Origin: Kitasatospora sp. GP82
GTDB taxonomy: Bacteria > Actinomycetota > Actinomycetes > Streptomycetales > Streptomycetaceae
DNA: 38,461 bases
Assembly (NCBI RefSeq): GCF_029892105.1
Contig: NZ_JARZAJ010000055.1
Location: 1-38,461, forward strand
Reading direction: 5' to 3'
Position 1 is the first letter of the stretch. The number at the start of each line of letters is the position of its first letter. The translations under genes were made by a program, and so were the position numbers. The notes below the pieces were generated by a model, which saw only the letters and a program-made list of their open reading frames with translations, was not told where the DNA came from and ran no database searches. This document shows positions 8,859 to 17,000 of this stretch, piece after piece.

Positions 8859-8997
8859 GCACGCGCAGTCAACCTCGTTGCGGCCAGCACGCATCCCTTG
8901 CACTCATTCATCTAGAGAGCACCGAATTCCCGCCCGCTTGTCCCCTCCCAAACTCATCCAGCGTCGCGGTTGCGACGCCCGGTCAATCGAGCCTGTC

Positions 8998-9437
8998 TCA
9001 ACAGCGAATAGCCGCGACCGCCTCTGCGGCCTGCTCGATGTAGAGGCGCTGCCAGTCGCAGTCGTGGCTCTCGCCGCGCAAGGCCGGGTGCAGTTCGTCC
9101 GGCGACGCCCAGGACACATCCGCGGGTGTTCGGGCGGGGGTACGCGTGCAGGGCTGGAAGACGTGCTGTGCGAGGTAGGTGACTGGATTGGTGCGGGCGT
9201 CCCGCCGCGAGCAGTGGGCTGCAGCCAGCGGGCGAACGTCATCTCCAGCCGCACAGCCGGGTGTTGGCTGGAGCCGGGGCAGTCCGTTTGCCAGACGATG
9301 CCGTCCGCCGTGATCGTGCCGACGGTCGGCGCATCCGGGTCCTTCGGCTTCGGGTGCACGTAGCACCGGCCGCCGCAGCGCAGCCGAACCGTCTCCTCAC
9401 AGGCAGGGCACAGGCCCTCACCGGCTAGGAGCGTGTC
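8998..9437 (-). pseudogene. Broken zinc-ribbon hypothetical gene
   Basis: The coding frame opens after a TGA at 9438-9440 without a standard start codon. It reads LCPACEETVRLRCGGRCY, a Cys-rich zinc ribbon, then a segment through FARWLQPTARGG. Near 9210 the signal moves one frame and continues to a TGA at 8998 (ends LYIEQAAEAVAAIRC). One frame change and a missing 5' end therefore disable the gene. The sequence GAGACACGCTCC at its truncated 5' boundary may mark a rearrangement junction. Family not recognised; the arrangement resembles small Cys-rich proteins on actinomycete mobile elements. Confidence 0.55.
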
Positions 9438-9440
9438 TCA

Positions 9441-9999
9441 GTAACCTGCAACCCGCCTGGGTTTCGTGATGCAGCGCGCCCGTGCCGAGGCGGACCAAGC
9501 TGTGACTGGCGCATCCATGTTCGTGGCAGCGGGGACCGCCCCACGCCGAGTCTGACGATGGTGCGGCGGGCTGGCTCGGTCAGGCCGGCGGTTCGGTCAG
9601 GCCCGGGCGGGAGCCGCCGTGTCCCTGCAGGCCGAGGGTGCCGTGGCCGTGAGCAGGACGACGACGGCCGCGGCGTCGACCTCCACTCCGTTCGAAGCGA
9701 CGGCGCTCTACCCTCTGTGAACCGCGTTCTACCCTCTGATAGGCAGCTGACCTGCAAAGAAGCGGCGCGGTTCGACCCTCAGGGCGAAGAAGGCGGGGTT
9801 TTCGGTCACCCACCGCATCCTGGCTGCTGGCCCAGCACGTCGGACACCCGGCGCCACCGAGCGGGCAGGACCCTGACCTGCGTGTGAGAATTGGGTACCG
9901 GATCGCAGTTCGGTGTCCGAGGCCCGCCCGTCGCGGCATGGGGGCGCGGTACCTGACGTCCCCTCCCGCTGATCCCATCGACACGCTGGGAGGCTCTCT
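9441..9999. other. Non-coding stretch before DUF5996 gene
   Basis: No gene is supported on either strand; open frames here lack third-position bias. It contains a 10-bp direct repeat (9708-9738) and the ribosome binding site GGGAGG just upstream of GTG 10000. The left boundary is where the zinc-ribbon pseudogene loses its 5' end. Confidence 0.4.
9708..9738. repeat. Direct repeat, 21-bp period
   Basis: CTACCCTCTG occurs at 9708-9717 and 9729-9738. The start-to-start distance of 21 bp is two helical turns, which could place two protein-binding sites on the same DNA face. Only two copies are present, so chance is not excluded. Confidence 0.35.
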
Positions 10000-10956
10000 G
10001 TGAGCGAACGTCTCAATGCGTGGCCGACGCTGGTCTATGAGGACCTGGCGCCCATGGTTGACTACGTGAACCGGGTGGTACAGGTCGCAGGCAAGTACAC
10101 CCTCGACGAGCCCTTCGAAGTCGGTTGGGGAAACATCGTCCTCGATGTCACCCCCCGGGGGCTCAGTACGCCAACCCTTCGGCAGCGAGGCGTGACCTTC
10201 ACGGTGCACTACAGCCTGCTCGACGGTGGCGTGGTCATCGAGGCCGACACTGGCTCGCGGACGGTGCCATTGTCCAAGGGATCAGTCGCCATGTTCTATG
10301 CGTCCTTCTGCGATGCGGCAGACGAGCTCGGCATACACCGACCGCACAGCTCGTTGATCTGCGAGATTCCGGATGCCCCGCCGCGCTTCGAGGACGATCA
10401 CGTCGAACGCACCTGGGATGACCATGCGGCCCGGCTGATCTGGACAGCGTTGAACCTCGCCGCTGACGGGCTCGAGGCGTGGCAGGCCCCCTTCCTGGGA
10501 TACCGCCCCCGGGTCGGTGTGATGTGGGGCGGCTTCGACCTGTCCGCCACGCGTCACCGGGCGCAGCCCACCGTGCCGCCGCCCCACCAGCCGCCGTTCA
10601 TGCAGAACGCCCAGCTCGACGCGTACGTGTCGGTGGGATTCTCCTTCGGGGATGCCAAGGCGCCGAACGTCGGCATGTACGCGTACATCTGGCCCCAGCC
10701 GGACGGTCTCGGGGGCCGGTCCTGGGGTGTTGAGGGCGCCGCCTGGCATCCCGACGCTGGTCTGGTTCGTCTGCCGTGGGCCAAGCTCAGGGAGACAGCG
10801 GACCCGCACCAGGCCATTGTGGCGTTCGGCGACGCCGTCTACGATGCCGCCGTGGAGACGGCAGGCTGGCCGTCCGACCTCGTCGGTCCCCGCGTCGAGG
10901 GTTGGTACATGAGCAGGACACCGCCCGCGCTCGTCCAGCACCAGCACAGGTCGTGA
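10000..10956 (+). CDS. DUF5996 family protein
   Basis: 318 residues from GTG 10000, with GGGAGG about 8 nt upstream. The sequence matches the DUF5996 pattern: a WPTLVYEDLAP opening, a beta-rich N-terminal half (VLDVTPRGLSTP), and the conserved MWGGFDLSATRH block at about residues 174-185. A Tyr/Trp-rich C-terminal part containing AWHPDAG follows. The usual family length is about 300, so this copy appears complete. The biochemical function of the family is unknown; no catalytic residues can be assigned. It stands alone, with decayed DNA on both sides. Confidence 0.85.
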   Translation: MSERLNAWPTLVYEDLAPMVDYVNRVVQVAGKYTLDEPFEVGWGNIVLDVTPRGLSTPTLRQRGVTFTVHYSLLDGGVVIEADTGSRTVPLSKGSVAMFYASFCDAADELGIHRPHSSLICEIPDAPPRFEDDHVERTWDDHAARLIWTALNLAADGLEAWQAPFLGYRPRVGVMWGGFDLSATRHRAQPTVPPPHQPPFMQNAQLDAYVSVGFSFGDAKAPNVGMYAYIWPQPDGLGGRSWGVEGAAWHPDAGLVRLPWAKLRETADPHQAIVAFGDAVYDAAVETAGWPSDLVGPRVEGWYMSRTPPALVQHQHRS

Positions 10957-10991
10957 ACATCCCAGGAGGGCGGAAGGAGCGCACCCGCCGG

Positions 10992-11160
10992 TCAGGCGGT
11001 ACCACGGCGCCGCCGGGCGTAGGCGACCGTGACGACGGTGACCAGCGGCCCCCACAGCAGGAGTGGCACGTAGCAGGCATTCATGATCCACGCGGCCATG
11101 CCCTGAGGAGCCTCGGAGCCGCCCACGGAGGCGGGCAGCTTGCCCCAGAACTGGGCTGCA
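10992..11160 (-). pseudogene. C-terminal fragment paralogous to 8340-8858 protein
   Basis: An open frame ending at TGA 10992 reads MNACYVPLLLWGPLVTVVTV followed by AYARRRRGTA. This closely parallels the C-terminus of the four-helix protein at 8340-8858 (MDACYAPLLLWGPLLGVVTI). Upstream it continues to FWGKLPASVGGSEAPQG and then stops matching near 11160, where a different gene begins on the opposite strand. It is therefore a 3' fragment of a second, diverged copy in inverted orientation relative to the first. Confidence 0.65.
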
Positions 11161-11315
11161 GCCCGCAGACCGTGTACAAGAAGGCCGACGCCGGCCTACT
11201 GCCCGGCGCCAAGGCCATCGGCAACGGCAAGGTCCGTCGGACCGGATTCCACGTGCCGCGGTCGGTGGTCGAGCAATACCTCGCCAGCTCTGAGTTCGGC
11301 CTGAAGGCCGCCTGA
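11161..11315 (+). pseudogene. Remnant of excisionase-like HTH gene
   Basis: The reading from about 11161 to TGA 11315 encodes a helix-turn-helix tail: LGCSPQTVYKKADAGLLPGA, then GNGKVRRTGFHVPRSVVEQYL. It resembles the MerR-like winged helix of plasmid and ICE excisionase or helix-turn-helix domain proteins. The 5' end was removed at the 11160 junction. It overlaps the next gene by one base (TGATG), so the two were co-translated. This supports an origin in an integrative or plasmid element. Confidence 0.55.
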
Positions 11316-11491
11316 TGTCGGCCTCGATCCCGTCGCCTGAGTTCGGCGCCCCGTCTCTCGGCCCCGCCGACCGCAACCCGCGCCTCATCACGCCGCCTGA
11401 CGGGCCCGCCGGGGACGATCCCGCCCCGGCAGCGTGGCGGGCGTTCGGTGAGCCCCCTGACACCAACTCGCAGGAAGGACAAGCGCCGTGA
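11315..11491 (+). CDS. Small Pro-rich hypothetical protein, 58 aa
   Basis: ATG 11315 overlaps the stop of the HTH remnant (TGATG), and its stop TGA 11489-11491 overlaps the next GTG at 11488. Both overlaps indicate translational coupling in one operon. The 58 residues are rich in Pro, Ala and Gly with no membrane segment or motif, and are probably disordered. Function unknown. Confidence 0.5.
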   Translation: MSASIPSPEFGAPSLGPADRNPRLITPPDGPAGDDPAPAAWRAFGEPPDTNSQEGQAP

Positions 11492-11722
11492 GCTATGCAG
11501 GTCGCTATGACGCGGATCCGCCGCTCGCTCTCCCGGATACCCCGTTCTCGGTGCCCGAGGCTCCGAAGCAGGAGCAGCCGGTCCAGGAGCCGAAGCCGCA
11601 GGACCCGCCGGCCCGTCGAGCAGACGTCCAGGCTCGTCAACTCGTGGCTGCGGGCCGAGCTGACCGAACAGGGCTTGGTGCGAGTTCCCCGGCAGCAGTC
11701 AGGTCGTGACGGTCACCGGTAG
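11488..11722 (+). pseudogene. Frame-disrupted small hypothetical gene
   Basis: GTG 11488 (GTGA overlap with the previous stop, AGGAAGGA upstream) starts a Pro/Glu/Gln-rich segment: YAGRYDADPPLALPDTPF and onward. Near 11625 third-position GC bias moves to another frame, which reads SRLVNSWLRAELTEQGLVRV and ends at TAG 11722. In the original frame the protein would end at 11709 with poor codon bias. One indel near 11625 therefore seems to have broken the gene. Family not recognised. Confidence 0.5.
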
Positions 11723-12430
11723 GGCGGGAAGCGCACCTCGGCCCGGGATGCTGCGCCGACTCCGCATACGGAGCCCCGGGCGGTGGTCACGGCCTTGATC
11801 AGTCCCGCCGCCCCGACGATGGTGACGCCGTTGGCCTGGAGGATCCCGGCGGTCACGGGTGCTCCGTGGATGACCATCACGGGTGCCGCGGGGCAGCCCA
11901 GGTGCTTGCTGACGGTGCGGGTCTCCCACAGGAGCGTCTGCACCGCCTGGGCCCGGTCGTGGGGGCCGCACCACAGCCGACCGTTGCGGACCTGAACGGC
12001 GGCGCCGTTCTTCGCGGACCACCGCTTGGAGTCGATGACAACGACCTGGCCCCGCGGTCCGATGGCCATGTGGTCCACATTGGCTTTGAAGCCGGGATGC
12101 TGCGGTCGTGGAGGATGGTCCAGCCCTGAATGGTGAGCGGGGCGAGGATCCACGCGTGGCTTCTTCGCCGATCGCGCCAGCCACCCACCACCCGGCGGCC
12201 GAGGCCTGCTTGGTGCTGCGGGGGCGGGCCCCGGTCAAGCCCCAGCCGAGTACCCCGCCGGCGGTTGCGGTGAGGATGGCGAGCGGGAGGTGGCTGCCGG
12301 AGCCGAGGAGACCGCCGACGGCTGTCCCGGCAGCGGTTGCGGTCAGCCGGGCCCGCGTGGATAAGGGGGATCGGGTTCGACTGAGCTTGGCGGCCTGCTC
12401 GCGGACGCTACGCCCGGCCTCGTTGCTCAC
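11713..12430 (-). pseudogene. NERD-domain membrane protein, two frameshifts
   Basis: Begins at GTG 12430 with two hydrophobic stretches (AAGTAVGGLLGSG and LAILTATAGGVLGWGL). It then passes into a nuclease-related (NERD) domain: GAIGEEATR, then ILAPLTIQGWTILHDRSIP in a second frame, then ANVDHMAIGPRGQVVVIDSK in a third, ending at 11713. The conserved DH and DSK residues of NERD are visible. The frame changes lie near 12153 and 12093. NERD proteins with N-terminal helices are common in Streptomyces and on plasmids, and are thought to act in DNA processing. As written this copy cannot give a whole protein. Confidence 0.7.
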
Positions 12431-12706
12431 CGCTGCGACTCCTGTCGAGTTGACGGGTGGTCCGTGGTAGGCACCGGACTCCTATCTCTGACCCCAGCCG
12501 CAAACTAACCGCCGGGTAACTTCCAGATCGTCCGTTTCCCTGCCGTCCATGCCCTCGTTGGGCTGAACGAGCGAACCCGTGGTCGATCAGGAAGGGCGGG
12601 CGGCAGGAGTGATCGCCGAAAAGAGCGCCGAGACCTTCCCCTACGCGGGCACGTGAAAGCAATGCTTCGTCTCGCACGTACTCACCGGAAAGGACGCAAC
12701 ACGCGT

Positions 12707-13156
12707 ATGAAGAAAACCGCCCTCATCGCAGCCCCTCTCGCCCTCGCCGCGAGCCTCGCCCTTGCGCCAGCCGCCAGTGCCGCACCCGCGTACACGCCCG
12801 CCCGTGCCTGCCTGCAGGTCGTCGACCTTAAGAACCCGCCCGTCGGCACCAACTTCGACGCGATTAACCAGGCCGCGAAAGCCCTCGGCCTGCCCGGAGT
12901 CCCCACCGCCGTCGGTGGCGTCTGCAACACCGCCGTACCGACCGACGCCGACTCCGGCACTACCGAGTACCCCCGTCCCGGTCACGGGCCCGTCATCCTG
13001 CGCACCAGCGCCTACGCCCGCTACCAGCAGTACTGCACCGACTCCGTCAGCGTGGTCGGCACCGGCACCATCCCCGGAACCAACATCCCCGCCGTCGACG
13101 GACTGATCGTGTTCGGCTCCGACTGTACCAGCGAACCGAATCCGCTCATCGTCTGA
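12707..13156 (+). CDS. Secreted hypothetical protein
   Basis: 149 residues from ATG 12707, which gives a canonical signal peptide: MKKTALIAAPLALAASLALA, with a likely cleavage after the following Ala-Ser-Ala motif. An upstream in-frame ATG at 12653 would hide the signal. GGAAAGGA lies about 14 nt upstream. The mature protein is Thr/Gly/Pro-rich with four Cys (ACLQVVDLK, GGVCNTA, YQQYCTD, GSDCTS), probably forming two disulfides. No family is recognised. It is complete, but it lies directly against a 5' fragment of another gene on the opposite strand (13157-13300), so it appears to have been joined to that gene by rearrangement. Confidence 0.75.
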   Translation: MKKTALIAAPLALAASLALAPAASAAPAYTPARACLQVVDLKNPPVGTNFDAINQAAKALGLPGVPTAVGGVCNTAVPTDADSGTTEYPRPGHGPVILRTSAYARYQQYCTDSVSVVGTGTIPGTNIPAVDGLIVFGSDCTSEPNPLIV

Positions 13157-13300
13157 ACAGGCCACTGCGGTGGTGAGGCCGAGTTCGGGGTGAGCGCGGA
13201 ACAGGAAGCGGCTGTACGAGGCGTACTGGCCGATGTGCAGGCCCTTGCCGGTCTCCTCACCGCCGGGGAACGGGCCGAACGCGTAGCAGTTGGTGCTCAC
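13157..13300 (-). pseudogene. 5' fragment of hypothetical gene
   Basis: GTG 13300, preceded by GAGGAG, starts a well-formed reading: STNCYAFGPFPGGEETGKGL, then HIGQYASYSRFLFRAHPELGL. It resembles the N-terminus of a conserved Streptomyces hypothetical protein. After about residue 46 the match stops and the frame runs antisense through the secreted-protein gene. The rest of the gene has been lost at about 13157. Confidence 0.55.
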
Positions 13301-13482
13301 GGTGCTGCTCCTCGGGTTTGGTGGGCCCGGCCTCAGGTGACGGCCGGACTGAACGTCACTGCTCGGTGCTGGTAACCTCGTTGTCCGTTTGCTGCGGGCG
13401 ATCGGTCTCCGGGTGACCGCTGTCGCGGTTGCCGCGGCCGCTTCTGGGGTCAGCGCCAGCGATAGGCGTCAAGGGGCGGTGA

Positions 13483-13611
13483 CGAGCGAGTATCCCTTCG
13501 GGCCGCGGCCGGGAGATCATGACGCTGCCGTTCCACCAGCACCTGACCGAGAGCGACGCCCGTAAGGTCGCCGCCGCCCTCAAGCGGGCCGTCGCCGAGG
13601 CCGTTCGGTGA
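13483..13611 (+). pseudogene. C-terminal remnant of DegT/DnrJ-type aminotransferase
   Basis: The open frame ending at TGA 13609-13611 reads REIMTLPFHQHLTESDARKV and then AAALKRAVAEAVR. This is the characteristic end of DegT/DnrJ/EryC1/StrS sugar aminotransferases (a TLPFHxHLxE motif before the final helix). Upstream it stops at a TGA at 13480-13482, and no catalytic domain remains. Its stop overlaps the start of the formyltransferase gene (GTGA), so the two were translationally coupled. An aminotransferase making an amino sugar followed by an N-formyltransferase is a well-known pair. Confidence 0.5.
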
Positions 13612-14252
13612 GGCGCGCCGCCGTCCTCGGCAAGGGCGCGCTGGCCGCGCACGCCTGCGAGACGATCGCAGCGCTGCCTGAAACGGTCCTGGACACCGTG
13701 ATCCCGAACGCGTCCGAGCCGGAGTGGGACATCCGCCTCTCGGACTACGTGTCCAAGCGCTGGCCCGAAGTGCGCATCCTGCGCTCAGGCGACTGGCGTG
13801 AACTGGAGCCGGGGCGGTGCGACCTGGTCTTCAGCGTGCTCTACGACAAGATCATCGGGCCTGGTCTGATCGACAACACCGAGCGAATCATCAACTGCCA
13901 CCCCGGCCGACTCCCCCAATACCGGGGAGCACGCCCGGTGAACTGGGCGCTCCACAACCGCGAGAACCTGCACGGCATCACGATCCACGTGATCGACAGT
14001 GGCATCGACTCCGGCCCCGTTCTCACCGAAGCCCTATTCTCAATCTGGCCCGACATCGACGAGGTCGAGGACGTCTGGCAGCGGTCCATGGAGCACGGGC
14101 GGCTCCTCATCTCGGACACACTGCCCCGCCTCGACCGGATCGTGCCAAGGCCCCAGGACACGTCCGCCGCGGTGACGCACTACAGCCGAGACAGCACAGC
14201 TCTCGGCAACCGCAGTGACTGGACCAGGGTGATCTCCGCCGACCCCGTCTGA
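13608..14252 (+). CDS. Formyltransferase, methionyl-tRNA/sugar formyltransferase-like
   Basis: 214 residues from GTG 13608. It contains the formyltransferase catalytic set: N96 and H98 in IINCHPGRLP, and D134 in IDSGIDSGPVL, with QYRGARPVNWAL between. This is the 10-formyltetrahydrofolate-dependent transferase fold. Length (about 210) and loss of the OB-fold domain fit sugar or amine formyltransferases better than Fmt. The overlap with an aminotransferase tail suggests N-formylation of an amino sugar, which is inference. It ends 11 nt before a perfect terminator hairpin. Third-position GC matches its neighbours and the frame is intact. Confidence 0.8.
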   Translation: MRRAAVLGKGALAAHACETIAALPETVLDTVIPNASEPEWDIRLSDYVSKRWPEVRILRSGDWRELEPGRCDLVFSVLYDKIIGPGLIDNTERIINCHPGRLPQYRGARPVNWALHNRENLHGITIHVIDSGIDSGPVLTEALFSIWPDIDEVEDVWQRSMEHGRLLISDTLPRLDRIVPRPQDTSAAVTHYSRDSTALGNRSDWTRVISADPV

Positions 14253-14263
14253 GCAGTACACCC

Positions 14264-14299
14264 GTTGAAGCCCGAGGTGGCGATGCCTCGGGCTTCAAC
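14264..14299. terminator. Bidirectional terminator, perfect 14-bp stem
   Basis: GTTGAAGCCCGAGG (14264-14277) pairs perfectly with CCTCGGGCTTCAAC (14286-14299) around an 8-nt loop. It sits between the convergent formyltransferase (+, ends 14252) and MurG-like gene (-, ends 14314) and would serve both. Confidence 0.85.
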
Positions 14300-14313
14300 G
14301 CGCGCCGGGAACC

Positions 14314-15501
14314 TCAGCGGCCGGCGACGGACAGGAGAACGTCCACCAGCCGCTCGGCAGCATCAGGCCGCCCCTGCGACCGGGCCCGCTGTGCCATGTC
14401 GGCGCGGCGGGCCGGGTCTGCGAGCAGGGGCGCCACGGCCTCCTGCAGGCTGGCCGGGGACACCTCGCCGAGCATGGCGACTGCGGCGCCCAACTCCTGC
14501 AGGTGGGTGGCATTGTGGGCCTGCTCGTTACCGGCGGAGCTAGCGAGCGGGATGAAGACCGCCGCCTTGCCGAGGGCGGTGAGTTCCGCGATCGTGCCCG
14601 CACCGCTGCGGGAGATCACCACATCTGCCAGGGCGAGAACATCAGGCAGCTCCGGGCCGACGAATCCGGTGACCAGGTAGCGGCTGGCCAGGTCGCCGGG
14701 AAGGGCCTCAGCTGCCTGCCGCAGGCTCTCCTCATGGGTCGGCCCGCACTGGTGGATCACGTTGGCGTAGGACAGCAGCCACGGCAGGATGTCGCGCACC
14801 AACCCGTTGATCTGAGCCGATCCCTGGGCTCCGCCCGTGATGTACACGGTGGGGCGGGTCCGGTCGAACAACCACAGGCCGAGAGCTGCAACTGCCTTGT
14901 CCGAGTGGCCGGCAAGCACCTGAGGGCGCACGGGATTGCCGGTGACGACCGCCGCCCCACGGGCAGACTCCGGCAGGAACTGCAGCGTGGACTCCGACGA
15001 CACGGCGAAGCACGTCGCAGCGCGGGCAAGGCCCCGGTTGGCCAGCCCGAGGCGCACCGTCTGCTCGTGAACGACGAGGGGGCGACGGCACATCCGGGCG
15101 GCCAGGCCCACCGGTACGGCGACGTAGCCGCCCGTGGCGAGCACCACGTCGGGGTGGAAGTCGGCAACAACGGATCGGGCCTGGGCGATGCCGAGCGGCA
15201 CGCGCCCCATGTCCTTGATGTTGGCCGGCGAGGCGAGCTTGAGCGGGTTGCTGGAGCGGCGGATCTTGCCCGTGGCCACCGTGGTGAAAGGGATCTGCTC
15301 GGCGGTCGTGACCTTGGCCTCCAGGCCGTTCGCTGTCCCGACCCACAGCACGTCCAGCGTCCTGCCGGCGGCTGCGAGTCTGGCCTGCAGGGTGCGTACC
15401 GCGGTGAGCGCCGGGTAGGTGTGGCCGCCAGTGCCGCCACCCGTGACGATCAGGCGAAAGGCACGCTCGGCAAGAGGGCGGTTGCGAGGGTCACTGTGCA
15501 C
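14314..15501 (-). CDS. MurG-like UDP-GlcNAc glycosyltransferase
   Basis: 395 residues from GTG 15501, with GGGAGC upstream. GT28/MurG features are in order: GGGTGGHTYP (21-30), ATGGYVAVPVGLAA (122-135), HEQ (145-147), LANRGLAR (153-160), TGNPVR (187-192), GGAQGS (223-228), RSGAGTIAE (298-306) and NEQAHNA (325-331). MurG adds GlcNAc to undecaprenyl-PP-MurNAc-pentapeptide (lipid II synthesis) at the inner face of the membrane. This copy is not in a division and cell wall cluster, so it is probably an accessory paralogue for an altered cell wall, glycolipid or resistance function. It faces a sugar formyltransferase. The HEQ block is followed by TVRLGLANR instead of the usual NAxPGxANR. Confidence 0.85.
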   Translation of the reverse strand: MHSDPRNRPLAERAFRLIVTGGGTGGHTYPALTAVRTLQARLAAAGRTLDVLWVGTANGLEAKVTTAEQIPFTTVATGKIRRSSNPLKLASPANIKDMGRVPLGIAQARSVVADFHPDVVLATGGYVAVPVGLAARMCRRPLVVHEQTVRLGLANRGLARAATCFAVSSESTLQFLPESARGAAVVTGNPVRPQVLAGHSDKAVAALGLWLFDRTRPTVYITGGAQGSAQINGLVRDILPWLLSYANVIHQCGPTHEESLRQAAEALPGDLASRYLVTGFVGPELPDVLALADVVISRSGAGTIAELTALGKAAVFIPLASSAGNEQAHNATHLQELGAAVAMLGEVSPASLQEAVAPLLADPARRADMAQRARSQGRPDAAERLVDVLLSVAGR

Positions 15502-15729
15502 GGAGAGCTCCCGATATGGACTCACCCCGCATCTGGGGGCTGTGGGACATTGCGGACGATAGCAGGCACTACGCAAAGTTCGCTGAATGGCCACCAGGGA
15601 CTCGATCCGGCCCTGCCGCGCCCAACTTGGCCGTCCAGGCAACGAGAACGCCGCACAGGCCCCTCCAGGGCCCGTAACGAGTCCGCAACGACCCCACGGC
15701 AGAGTGCCACCTGCTGCCAACCTGACCGC

Positions 15730-16371
15730 GTGACCAACCATCAGCCGCCCACCTGGGCCCAGCCCACACCACCCGCCCCGCCGAAGCCCGGCCTCACCAA
15801 GGCCGCGAAGATCACCCTCAGCGTCCTCGGCGGCATCGTCATCATCGGCGGCTGCAACGCCATCGCGACCGGCGGCAAGGGCCTCGGCAACAACCAGCCA
15901 GTCGCCGCACCAGCCCCGCAGACCACCGCCAGCAGCCCCGCCAAGCCAGTCACACCCTCGGCCAGCACCCCCAGCCCCAGCCACGCCACCGCCGCCACCA
16001 TCGGCCAGCAAATCCACACCTGGTACACCGGCGGCGGACAAACCCACATCACCAACATCGGCAACGACGCCCAAGCCATCGCCAACGCCGCCGCCACCGG
16101 CGACACCAACGCCGTCGCCAACGCCTGCGGCACCCTCAAAGGCCACGTCCGCAACGCCCAGGCGTATCCGCCGATCCCCGACCCCGAATCGCAACAGCAC
16201 TGGGGCGCCGCGCTCGACGCGTACAAGCAGGCCGCCGCGGACTGCATCACCGCCGCCAGCACCAACGACGCCGCCCTGCTGACCAAGTCCGGCGACGAGA
16301 TCGGCACCGGCAGCTCCGAGATCACCCAGACGAGCGCCCGCATCAACGAGATCAACGCCAGCGGGCAGTAG
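15730..16371 (+). CDS. Membrane-anchored extracytoplasmic protein
   Basis: 213 residues from GTG 15730. A Pro-rich cytoplasmic tip is followed by one hydrophobic helix (KITLSVLGGIVIIGGC), then a Pro/Ser/Thr/Ala-rich linker of about 40 residues. A helical, Ala/Asn-rich domain with two Cys (NACGTLKG, AADCITAAS) ends the protein. The topology suggests a type II membrane protein with an exported sensor or scaffold domain. The Cys inside the helix (GGCNA) does not form a good lipobox. No Shine-Dalgarno is clear. It is divergent from the MurG-like gene across a 228-bp intergenic region and ends just before a terminator. Family not recognised. Confidence 0.7.
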   Translation: MTNHQPPTWAQPTPPAPPKPGLTKAAKITLSVLGGIVIIGGCNAIATGGKGLGNNQPVAAPAPQTTASSPAKPVTPSASTPSPSHATAATIGQQIHTWYTGGGQTHITNIGNDAQAIANAAATGDTNAVANACGTLKGHVRNAQAYPPIPDPESQQHWGAALDAYKQAAADCITAASTNDAALLTKSGDEIGTGSSEITQTSARINEINASGQ

Positions 16372-16380
16372 GCACGGCTG

Positions 16381-16410
16381 CGCCCCGCCGCGAACTGACG
16401 GGGTGTTTTT
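16381..16410 (+). terminator. Rho-independent terminator
   Basis: CGCCCCG (16381-16387) pairs with CGGGGTG (16399-16405), including one G-U pair, and is followed by TTTTT (16406-16410). It lies 9 nt after the stop of the membrane-anchored protein gene. Confidence 0.75.
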
Positions 16411-16520
16411 CTGCGGTGAGGAGTGTCGACTGGGACCGGGGTTCTGCCGTGGTGCTGATCGCGATCAACTACGGTGTCACGACTGGTAGCAGGGCCAGGC
16501 GTGTGGAAAAGGGTGGGGAC

Positions 16521-16845
16521 GTGACCAGCAGCACGAGACTCGAACGACGGATCCGACGGGATTTCCCGAACCTGGTTCGGCGTCGGGGATCTTGCACATC
16601 CTCGATGAACTCCCCGATGTCGCGGGCTACGACGAGAAGCATTTCCGTAGCGAGCGCATCCTGCCGCGATCATCTTGCTTGCTGACGGGAGTATCCGCGA
16701 ACTCCGTGAGGCTATCGAGCTCGCGAAGGCGGACTGGCGTGACCTGCTCGTCGCCGCAGAGCTGGCGCACGAGGACTGGCCCGTCCGCCTTGACGCCGAA
16801 CTTGGCCCTGAACGCACCGGTTCCCGAACCGGAAGCACCAGCTGA
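16521..16845 (+). pseudogene. Small hypothetical gene with two frameshifts
   Basis: GTG 16521 starts STRLERRIRRDFPNLVRRR. Coding then continues in a second frame (ILHILDELPDVAGYDEKHFR) from about 16580 and in a third frame (AIILLADGSIRELREAIELA, then KADWRDLLVAAELAHEDWP) from about 16670, ending at TGA 16845. Joined, these make a compact acidic helical protein of about 107 residues of a type I associate with conserved Streptomyces hypotheticals of unknown role. The two indels prevent expression of the whole. A strong hairpin follows 11 nt later. Confidence 0.6.
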
Positions 16846-16855
16846 GTTCATCGGT

Positions 16856-16884
16856 TGCGCCCCGCCGGTTCACGGCGGGGCGCA
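16856..16884. terminator. Perfect 12-bp stem terminator hairpin
   Basis: TGCGCCCCGCCG (16856-16867) pairs perfectly with CGGCGGGGCGCA (16873-16884) around the 5-nt loop GTTCA. It directly follows the stop of the broken gene at 16845. No T-tract follows, which is usual for streptomycete terminators. Confidence 0.8.
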
Positions 16885-17000
16885 GTCGCACAGCGGTCAG
16901 TCCGCAACGTTCTCGCTGTCGAGGTGGACGCCATCGAACTCGACAACCTCGGCCAGCCGAACAGCCGACGGACCTGACACCCTACTGGGTCGACGCCGCG

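Noticed and set aside
9558..9887. Possible plus-strand gene before DUF5996
   Set aside because: Composition is Arg/Gly-rich, no ribosome site, and no third-position bias.
10282..11640. 452-codon minus-strand open frame
   Set aside because: Antisense to the DUF5996 gene and small genes beyond it; no recognisable domains except the short paralogue fragment, which is in another frame.
13608..14252. Methionyl-tRNA formyltransferase (fmt)
   Set aside because: The protein lacks the C-terminal OB-fold domain and sits next to a sugar aminotransferase tail rather than def or translation genes, so a small-molecule formyltransferase is more likely.
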